Shown piece by piece: positions 35,244 to 42,012 of a stretch of 45,704 nt of DNA. Origin of the DNA: an uncultured Saprospiraceae bacterium (lineage in GTDB: Bacteria > Bacteroidota > Bacteroidia > Chitinophagales > Saprospiraceae); the NCBI GenBank assembly GCA_938002665.1, contig CALLAE010000063.1, positions 1 to 45,704 on the forward strand, written 5' to 3'. The notes beneath the pieces were generated by a model. It was not told the origin of the DNA. It was given only the letters and a program-made list of their open reading frames with translations, and ran no database searches. Within the stretch, counting starts at the first letter, position 1; every line of letters begins with the position of its first letter. The position numbers and the translations under genes are program-made.

Positions 35244-38200
35244 ATGACAGAAGCCAGTCGACATATTCGTTGTGCACTAGTGGCACTTTTACTTTCGTCG
35301 ATGGCTTATACACAAGATTGCAAGCTTCCCATTCTTTCTGCTTTCAGTAATCAGACTTCAGAATCAATAGAACTCGAGTGGTTGGATTTTAACCAAAATG
35401 CTATTTCTTGGGATATTGAGTATGGTCTAGCTGGCTTTGTTGTATCAGGGCAAGCTACTATTTCTGCCATAGCGCAGAAGACTACTGAGATCAATGATCT
35501 TGAATCAGGTAGTACCTATGAGTTTTATATCAGGGCTAACTGCGATTCAGGAATGAGTAGTGGTTGGAATGGTCCTTATTTTTCAAATACAGCCATTGAC
35601 AATGAGAATTCTTGCGGGTTGAATTTTGAAATCTCAGACAATAATTGCCCTGGCAATGATATTTTCAAAATTGAAATTTCTGACTTTCCAGATGCTGCTT
35701 TAGGTTCTGATCTAGTTCTTGAAAATGTAGATCTAATTATAGAGCATCCATGGCCACCTGACTTAAGGTTGCAATTGAGTTCTCCTCAGGGACAGGTGAT
35801 CAGGCTCTCTACTAATAATGGTAGTGGCTTAGATAATTATGGCAATCCTTCAGAGAACAATTGTATTGCTCCTTTACAATTTACGGATAACGGCTGTGAG
35901 AGGATAGATAAAATAGCACCACCCTTCATCGGTCAATTCAAACCCGAAGAACCATTATCAACTTTCTATACTGGTTCTAGTCCTGATGGAGTATGGGAGC
36001 TTGGCATCTGCGATCATGCTAATATAGACATTGGCTTTTTGAAATATGTCAGGTTGAATTTTTCTGAGATGGCTTGTATAGTCCCATCCTCTTTCTCAGT
36101 TATAGATATAGAGGCGGATAACGTTACTGTGGGATGGAACAATGATTTTGGTTGCTCAGCATTAGAAATTATCTACAAAAAAGCCAATGCACCAGTACAG
36201 CAGTCCTTTGCTGAATATGCTGTTTGTAATCTTAATTCTTTCACCTTACTAGATTTAGAGCCTGACACGGATTATGAACTCGTCGTAAGAGCTGATTGTG
36301 GAGGTGCAATATTTTCTCCAGAAAGTTGCCTGATAACTTTCCGAACTGCTTGCCAAAACAGTAGTATAGTCGAGAATTTCGATGAGCTAACCAGTTGTAT
36401 TCTAAGCTGTAACTCTGATTGTGGTATAAATTCGATCTGGGTAAACTCTGTGCAGAATAAGTCAGATTGGCTGCTGAATTCAGGACCGACACCGACTTCG
36501 TTTACTGGACCTAATGAAGATGTTCAGAGGAATGGCTTGTACCTTTACATTGAGAATCAAGATAATATCTGCGCTGAAGCTTTAGACATTTATTTAGAAT
36601 CCTTATGTCTCACGAAACCTGATAATGGCTCCTGTGCACTTTCCTTTGCGTATCATATGTTCGGACAGGATATAGGAACCTTGGCAGTGGAGTATTCTAT
36701 AGATGAGAAAAGCTGGGAAGAGCTATGGCGCTTACAAGGTAATCAGGAAGAGGCATGGAAGACAGCTTCGGTAGAATTGCCTACCCAGTTTGAAAGAGGT
36801 AAGATTCGCTTTCGAGCTTCTAAGAAAGAGAACTCAGTTAGAGGTGACCTTGCCTTGGATAACATTAAGCTTATAGGCATAGATACTATTGCTCCTCTCC
36901 TACTATATGCAGACCAGGATAATGATGGTTATGGAAATCTGGATAAGCCGATACTTAGTTGTAGTAATCTACCTTTAATAGGCTATGTGACTAACAGTGA
37001 TGATTGTGATGATACTTCAGCTAGTGTCTTTCCTGGAGCTGTAGAAATAAAGTGTAATCAAATAGATGAAAATTGTAATGGACAAGAAGATGATACTGAT
37101 CCTGATCAAATCAGTTACACAGTAGGAATTGTGCGAGGAGAGTCTTGTAAAGGTTCTGCTGATGGTTTCGCAACAGTGCAGGGAGTAGATGGTCAAGAAC
37201 CTTATAGCTATGCATGGAGTAATGGTGAGACTGGGCAAGGTGTGACGGATCTTTTATCTGGAATATACTATTGCACTATCAGTGATGTAGGCGGCTGTCA
37301 GGTCGTCTCAAATCCTATTGTTGTAGGATTTGAAGATATTTTGGTGTACAGTATCAGGTCTAAAGTAAATCCATCTTGTTTTGGTGATAGTGACGGTGAG
37401 ATTGAGATATTAATTGAAGGTGGAATTCCACCATACATTGTAGAATGGAATAATGGAAGACGTGGGAGTTTTGTAAATCGTCTATCAGATGGGAAGTATT
37501 TTGCTACTATATCAGATAATTCTGATTGCAATGTTATCATTGATTCTATTATCCTAGAAGGCACTCAAATTCTTACAACTGGTGTCCAGAGTTTAGATGC
37601 TGATTGCTACGGCAAGAGTACGGGATTTTTGAGATTAGGAATATTAGGTGGAAATCCTCCGTATGATATCTTATGGAGTACTGGTGCAAGCGAGTCTTTC
37701 CTAAATAACTTATCAGCAGGAAACTATGCTGTTACAGTCACTGATCAAAATGGTTGTTACAATGTCTTGGATGACATAGTGGTAAGTGAACCTGACTCAT
37801 TAGAATTATCCTTAGTATCTATAGAAAGTATTTCCTGTCCAGGCGAGAGTAATTCCTTAGTAGATATAAATGTAAAAGGAGGCACACCTCCCTATGCCTA
37901 TTTTTGGTCTGATGGTAGTAACGGACAAGATCTTATAAACAAACCTGCGGGCACTTACAGCGTTACTGTTAGTGATTTTAATTCTTGCAGTACAGAATTA
38001 AATGACATCGAGGTTAGTGAGCCAGCTAAGTTGGACATTACAGTGACTCGGCTAGAAAATGTGAGATGTTCTGGTAGTCTAGAAGGTAGTATAGAAGTTG
38101 CAGTCTCTGGAGGTACACAACCTTATTACTATAACTGGGGTATTGCTGATGGGGAAGTTTCTGATGAGAATTTCTTAGAAAACTTGAGTTTTGGGAATTA

Positions 38201-39236
38201 CTCTCTAACAGTTGTGGATGCATTCAATTGTAAGTCAGAAGCTGTCACTGTTTCTGTAGTAAACAATGCAATCCCTCTTCAAGTTCAGTTGTCAGCTCTA
38301 GCACCAATCCAGTGTTTTGGAGATTCTTCTGGAGTCGTTTTGGCAGAAGTAGGTGCCGCACAATTGCCATTAGATTTCAACTGGAGTTCGGGCTCTAATG
38401 TTCAAGGAATGACTTTTCTTGATACCATCTCTGAACTCATTTCAGATACTTACAATCTTACGGTGACAGATAATGAAGGTTGTGTCGGTATTTCAGATTC
38501 TCTCAGCCTGTCTCAGCCTTCTGAGATTCAGTATACCTTGAGCTCATTGATAGATAATATTTGCTCTGTGGATAGCAATGGATTTATCGAGCTCAGCATA
38601 GTGGGTGGCCTACCCCCATATGAGCTGAGCTGGTCAGATGGGGGTGCAGGATTGATTAGGACTGGTCTAGTAGACGGAATCTACTCCGCGTCCATATCTG
38701 ATCGTAAAGACTGTAGAACAGAAGTTATGGCCATAGAGATACAAAGTGACTCAGATATAGAACTTGAAACACAAGTTGTGCATCCAACTGAGTCTTCTCT
38801 GGGTAGTATTTTTATAAATCCAAGTGGAGGGCTAGCGCCATACAGTTTTAAATGGAGTAACCCTATTCAATTCCTTTCAGGTCCTGAGGCTCAAGAATTG
38901 GAGGTGGGGTTTTATGAAGTTACTGTAATGGATGGTAATGACTGCTCTAAAGATACGCTTATAGAGTTAAAATTAAGCACAGCAGCTACTCAGCCTATAA
39001 GTGAACAAAAGTTTAAAATATATCCTAATCCTACTAATGGGATACTCTATACAGAATTAGGAACAAGCTCGGTGAGCATTATCGAAGCATCTGGTCGTGT
39101 AGTCAAGAAGATTAATTTCCACAATCCAATATCTGCCAAGCAGATTGATCTGACAGACCTTTTAGATGGGATTTATCTTCTTAGATTCGATTTATCAGAT
39201 AATGTCTTCGCTGCTAAGATAGCTCTAGTGCGCTAA
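35244..39236 (+). CDS. Mosaic T9SS type A surface protein (FnIII, P-domain, MAM-like, MopE, SprB repeats)
   Basis: The 1330-residue secreted protein starts with a signal peptide ending near AYTQ. Domains in order: fibronectin III-like (~30-110); proprotein-convertase P-domain (~117-275; PWPPDLRLQLSSPQG, SPDGVWELGICD); a second FnIII (~280-370; LEPDTDYELVVRADCG); a MAM/jellyroll-like domain (~375-545); a MopE metal-binding motif (~553-615; DQDNDGYGN, DDCDDT, IDENCNGQEDD); seven to eight SprB repeats (~633-1245; SCxGxxxGxxxxxxxGGxPPYxxxWS); and a type A sorting domain (KIYPNPTNGILY, GRVVKK, LLDGIYLLRF). It should leave through the T9SS. The role is probably adhesive, and no enzyme core is seen. 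Its stop overlaps the convergent next gene by 4 bp. Confidence 0.88.
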   Translation: MTEASRHIRCALVALLLSSMAYTQDCKLPILSAFSNQTSESIELEWLDFNQNAISWDIEYGLAGFVVSGQATISAIAQKTTEINDLESGSTYEFYIRANCDSGMSSGWNGPYFSNTAIDNENSCGLNFEISDNNCPGNDIFKIEISDFPDAALGSDLVLENVDLIIEHPWPPDLRLQLSSPQGQVIRLSTNNGSGLDNYGNPSENNCIAPLQFTDNGCERIDKIAPPFIGQFKPEEPLSTFYTGSSPDGVWELGICDHANIDIGFLKYVRLNFSEMACIVPSSFSVIDIEADNVTVGWNNDFGCSALEIIYKKANAPVQQSFAEYAVCNLNSFTLLDLEPDTDYELVVRADCGGAIFSPESCLITFRTACQNSSIVENFDELTSCILSCNSDCGINSIWVNSVQNKSDWLLNSGPTPTSFTGPNEDVQRNGLYLYIENQDNICAEALDIYLESLCLTKPDNGSCALSFAYHMFGQDIGTLAVEYSIDEKSWEELWRLQGNQEEAWKTASVELPTQFERGKIRFRASKKENSVRGDLALDNIKLIGIDTIAPLLLYADQDNDGYGNLDKPILSCSNLPLIGYVTNSDDCDDTSASVFPGAVEIKCNQIDENCNGQEDDTDPDQISYTVGIVRGESCKGSADGFATVQGVDGQEPYSYAWSNGETGQGVTDLLSGIYYCTISDVGGCQVVSNPIVVGFEDILVYSIRSKVNPSCFGDSDGEIEILIEGGIPPYIVEWNNGRRGSFVNRLSDGKYFATISDNSDCNVIIDSIILEGTQILTTGVQSLDADCYGKSTGFLRLGILGGNPPYDILWSTGASESFLNNLSAGNYAVTVTDQNGCYNVLDDIVVSEPDSLELSLVSIESISCPGESNSLVDINVKGGTPPYAYFWSDGSNGQDLINKPAGTYSVTVSDFNSCSTELNDIEVSEPAKLDITVTRLENVRCSGSLEGSIEVAVSGGTQPYYYNWGIADGEVSDENFLENLSFGNYSLTVVDAFNCKSEAVTVSVVNNAIPLQVQLSALAPIQCFGDSSGVVLAEVGAAQLPLDFNWSSGSNVQGMTFLDTISELISDTYNLTVTDNEGCVGISDSLSLSQPSEIQYTLSSLIDNICSVDSNGFIELSIVGGLPPYELSWSDGGAGLIRTGLVDGIYSASISDRKDCRTEVMAIEIQSDSDIELETQVVHPTESSLGSIFINPSGGLAPYSFKWSNPIQFLSGPEAQELEVGFYEVTVMDGNDCSKDTLIELKLSTAATQPISEQKFKIYPNPTNGILYTELGTSSVSIIEASGRVVKKINFHNPISAKQIDLTDLLDGIYLLRFDLSDNVFAAKIALVR
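37140..38960 (+). repeat. SprB-repeat array inside the mosaic protein (7-8 units)
   Basis: Units begin near 37141, 37372, 37602, 37832, 38064, 38308, 38558 and, degenerate, 38779. Spacings run 221-250 bp (74-83 codons). Each has a Cys-Gly start, GGxPPY, an aromatic W plus S/N, GxYxxxxxD and a closing Cys. The sixth lacks the GG-PPY core (AAQLPLDF) and the eighth lacks the opening Cys. DNA identity between units is low, so the array is old. Confidence 0.85.
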
Positions 39237-40621
39237 GCCGTCTTTGGCTTTCTCTTGGTTTTAAAGAGCTCTGTAACCTGTTTCTCAGTCATGAAGCCGT
39301 AGTCGACGAAAGTAGACTTGACAAATTTCTTTATCTCTTGATATTCCTTGCTTCTCTTATCCTTATAGTGCTTTAAGCATTTCTTGACATAAGCTAAGCT
39401 GATATCTTTGAGATCTTGATTGAATTTTTGATTTCCGAAGATGTCCATGTACTCTGTAAAGACTTTATTTATCTCAAAGTATTCAGTGTATTCCTCCACT
39501 CCCAAGCTGGTAATGAATTTTCTGAACTTGGATAAGATTGACATTCTGACCGCTTCATTTTCTTGAGAAAGACCTTCGTTTTGATAATAGTATTCTCTTA
39601 CTGCATTGGAAGCATCTTGATGGATATAACCCAAAGAATTGACTACATCTAACATATTGAAATATGCAGAGATTTTATCATTCGGAGTTCGATCTATCAT
39701 AGCAGATAGACTTTTTTCACTTTCAGAGGTTATACCTTTTATTTCTGCCGAATGTTGATTCAGTAATTCGAAAACGTGATTAGATTCTTCGTCATGTTTT
39801 GCTCTTATCGCTGTCATTGCTGACTTTAATGTTTGCTTGCCTTGATCATCAAGGTCAAAGTGTAAACCAGTTATCATGCACAGTTCGTAAAAGTCTTTAC
39901 TGTCGTACAGGTCATCGTTTGAGATAAACTGACTGATGACAGGTTTCAGCGTTTCATTATCGAATTCTCTCAAACCTCTATAGATCATGAAATCCTTAAG
40001 ACTGCCTGCTTCCACAAGAAGTTCATCTTTATTATCAGGAAACTTAGCAGTAGAGAAGTTGAGGCTTTGGAATTGTTTTCTGTACTTGACAAGTGCAGTG
40101 TTTCTGAGTTTAGCCTCTCTATAGTCACTTGTCCTTTGTGATTCCAGGAAGGCTTTTGCTCTTTTGTTAGTTACGGTTGCGAGGATATTTGTAATCCATA
40201 TATCCGAACTCAGTGCAAAACCAATTTTAATGGACTGGCCTACCCTCTGCTTTACTTGCTCAAAATTAGAGCACCCTAAAATGAAGTCCAGGATTTTTGC
40301 AAAATGATCTTGTGGTCTGTAGTATTTTACATTTTCATTTACACGTCCTCTGAGAACTGCATAGCCTAAGGCTTTGGGTAAATATAAACCTTCGAATTGT
40401 TCATCTAAAAGATACTCCTCTAGCTGTATTAGCTGAAGTGGATTTTCGTTAGCTACTTGGACATAGAGCTCATGTATTTCACCTTCAAATTTGGCTACCA
40501 GGTTCTTATAATCCTCATCTTCTTCTGTATCTAGATATACCTTTAGTTCTTCAGATAGCTGAATACTAGCTTTGATATTGTCTAAGATGGTAGTGTACTT
40601 TTTGTCAAGCGTTGGTATCAT
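39233..40621 (-). CDS. Uncharacterised helical protein
   Basis: I do not recognise this 462-residue protein. It is rich in Lys, Glu, Leu and Tyr, looks helical from end to end, and has no signal peptide, membrane segment, Walker motif, zinc cluster or clear catalytic signature. Notable segments are YLPKALGYAVLRGRVNEN (~100), QDHFAKILDFILGCSNFEQV, DIWITNILATVTNKRAKAFLESQ and a basic tail (TKRKPKTA). HEAT/ARM-like or scaffold architecture would fit. It lies downstream of rpsP on the same strand, past two hairpins; residual read-through is possible. Composition resembles its neighbours, and length and coding character support a real gene. Confidence 0.75.
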   Translation of the reverse strand: MIPTLDKKYTTILDNIKASIQLSEELKVYLDTEEDEDYKNLVAKFEGEIHELYVQVANENPLQLIQLEEYLLDEQFEGLYLPKALGYAVLRGRVNENVKYYRPQDHFAKILDFILGCSNFEQVKQRVGQSIKIGFALSSDIWITNILATVTNKRAKAFLESQRTSDYREAKLRNTALVKYRKQFQSLNFSTAKFPDNKDELLVEAGSLKDFMIYRGLREFDNETLKPVISQFISNDDLYDSKDFYELCMITGLHFDLDDQGKQTLKSAMTAIRAKHDEESNHVFELLNQHSAEIKGITSESEKSLSAMIDRTPNDKISAYFNMLDVVNSLGYIHQDASNAVREYYYQNEGLSQENEAVRMSILSKFRKFITSLGVEEYTEYFEINKVFTEYMDIFGNQKFNQDLKDISLAYVKKCLKHYKDKRSKEYQEIKKFVKSTFVDYGFMTEKQVTELFKTKRKPKTA

Positions 40622-40639
40622 AATTTCACATATTAAGTT

Positions 40640-40677
40640 AAAAACCTAGTAAAACAACAAGGTTTTACTAGGTTTTT
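40640..40677 (-). terminator. Strong hairpin terminator downstream of rpsP
   Basis: A perfect 16-bp stem (40640-40655 with 40662-40677; AAAAACCTAGTAAAAC arm) has a 6-nt loop, and the minus-strand stem ends in T5. It separates rpsP from the downstream uncharacterised gene. Confidence 0.8.
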
Positions 40678-40690
40678 AGAATCCAATAAG

Positions 40691-40709
40691 ACAAGAAAAT
40701 CGTTCTTGT
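40691..40709 (-). other. Second hairpin after the rpsP stop
   Basis: ACAAGAA (40691-40697) and TTCTTGT (40703-40709) form a 7-bp perfect stem with a 5-nt loop, 15 bp past the rpsP stop. There is no T-run, so it is more likely a 3' stability or processing stem than a terminator. Confidence 0.4.
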
Positions 40710-40724
40710 TATACTCTAATATAG

Positions 40725-41759
40725 TTATTCTTCTTCAGATGAAGCGCTTACTTCTTTTCCTCCGTCTAATTCATCTTGCCACTTCTTTAGCGCATCCCAC
40801 TCACCTTTAGCAGCCATATCCGCTTGCTTACCCCAGGTAGTAGGATCGTGCATCGTAAATCTAGCTCCCGCGTCGGCAAGAATCCCTTTTACATCATCCA
40901 CATTTTTAGAGGCTAAGTCACTAAAAGTAATAATTCCTGCAGCTCCCAATAGTTTAGAGATTGCTGGACCGATACCTTCTATCTTAGTCAGGTCATCAGG
41001 CTTAGCAGTGACTGCTTCTGCAACAGGTGCAGCAGCTGCAGCTGCTACTACTGGTGTTTCTTCTTTCTTTTCTTCTACTGATTCAGTAGTAGATTCAACT
41101 TCTGGCTTTGCTTCTTCTTTAGCAGGCTCTTCAGCTACGGGAGCAGTAGCTGCCTCTTCTGCAGCTGGAGTCGGCTCTGGTGTAGGAGCTTCAGCTACTG
41201 GAGCTTCTGCTTTAGGTGCTGTCTCTTTCGCTACAGGTGCCGCTTCTTCTGTTGCAGGCGCTGCCTCTTCTGTTGCAGGCGCCGCTTCTTCCTCACTTGT
41301 TTCTCTAAATGCTTCTGCTGCTGCTACATCTGCTTTAGGTTTTGCAGCTTTTATTTCTCCAGAAACCATTTTCCAGAATTCTTCTTTTTTCTTCCTTGTT
41401 TCTTCTACTCTAGCTGCAATCTTTGCTTCTTTCGCTTCTATCCACTCATTATACATCTCCATAGCTTTCTCTTCAGTAAGAGAACCTTTAGCTACGCCTC
41501 TCATTAGATGTTTTCTATAATATACACCTTTGAATTTAAGTATTGCTCTTACCGTGTTTGTAGGTTGAGCACCTTTAGTAAGCCATTCGAAGGCTTTGTC
41601 TCTGTCTATTTCGATAGTTGCAGGCACCGTCATAGGGTTATATGAACCTATGTTTTCGATGAACTTTCCGTCTCTTGGAGATCTTGCGTCTGCGATGATG
41701 ATGTGGTAGTAAGGATTCTTTCTTCTACCTCTTCTTGCTAGTCTGATTTTTACAGCCAT
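40725..41759 (-). CDS. rpsP: 30S ribosomal protein bS16 with long acidic tail and helix-hairpin-helix domain
   Basis: The first ~85 residues are a normal bS16 (MAVKIRLARRGRRKNPYYHI, ADARSPRDGKFIENIGSYNP, AILKFKGVYYRKHLMRG). The product is 344 residues, against ~80-90 in E. coli. A helical, charged stretch follows (~95-140), then a ~110-residue Ala/Glu/Pro/Val-rich low-complexity linker (repeated EEAAPAT). The last ~90 residues resemble a helix-hairpin-helix domain (LTKIEGIGPAISKLLGAAGI, then WGKQADMAAKGEWDALKKWQ). Bacteroidota bS16 and bL21 often carry C-terminal extensions. A textbook promoter lies upstream and hairpins downstream. It stands without rimM or trmD beside it. Confidence 0.93.
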   Translation of the reverse strand: MAVKIRLARRGRRKNPYYHIIIADARSPRDGKFIENIGSYNPMTVPATIEIDRDKAFEWLTKGAQPTNTVRAILKFKGVYYRKHLMRGVAKGSLTEEKAMEMYNEWIEAKEAKIAARVEETRKKKEEFWKMVSGEIKAAKPKADVAAAEAFRETSEEEAAPATEEAAPATEEAAPVAKETAPKAEAPVAEAPTPEPTPAAEEAATAPVAEEPAKEEAKPEVESTTESVEEKKEETPVVAAAAAAPVAEAVTAKPDDLTKIEGIGPAISKLLGAAGIITFSDLASKNVDDVKGILADAGARFTMHDPTTWGKQADMAAKGEWDALKKWQDELDGGKEVSASSEEE

Positions 41760-41832
41760 ATTTGGTCAAAATTTATGTGGTTATGCCATTCCTAGTTAAT
41801 TCGAACATCGAACACCAGAATTTTAACGGGCG

Positions 41833-41862
41833 CAAAGATAGAGTATTATTAACAATAATCAA
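41833..41862 (-). promoter_or_regulatory. Primary sigma promoter for rpsP
   Basis: On the minus strand TTG (41860-41862) is followed after 19 nt by TATCTTTG (41833-41840), an exact match to TTG-N19-TAnnTTTG. The start near 41826 gives a ~66-nt leader before the rpsP ATG. Confidence 0.7.
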
Positions 41863-41916
41863 TGTCATGTTGATTTTATTATCATTGCATAATCCTTATA
41901 AATGCTAGTCTATCTG

Positions 41917-41924
41917 TACATTTG
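41917..41924 (+). promoter_or_regulatory. Probable -7 element for mutS
   Basis: TACATTTG matches TAnnTTTG. Transcription would begin near 41931, just upstream of the open mutS frame. No TTG at the normal distance was found. Confidence 0.35.
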
Positions 41925-42012
41925 ATCAACTTATTATGATTTTTCTTAATAGGTAAACAAAATCTGTTCTATCAAAACCACCGAAAAGAAAAAGGCTAAA
42001 AAGATAACCCCT

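Noticed and set aside
37140..38960. Evenly spaced repeats that might suggest a CRISPR-like or satellite array.
   Set aside because: Period is ~230 bp, the units are in frame and encode SprB domains, and DNA identity is low.
41008..41520. A 170-codon Ser/Ala-rich open frame on the plus strand.
   Set aside because: It is antisense to the Ala/Glu-rich linker of rpsP; the codon bias of the repeat keeps the opposite strand open, and no signal or domain is present.
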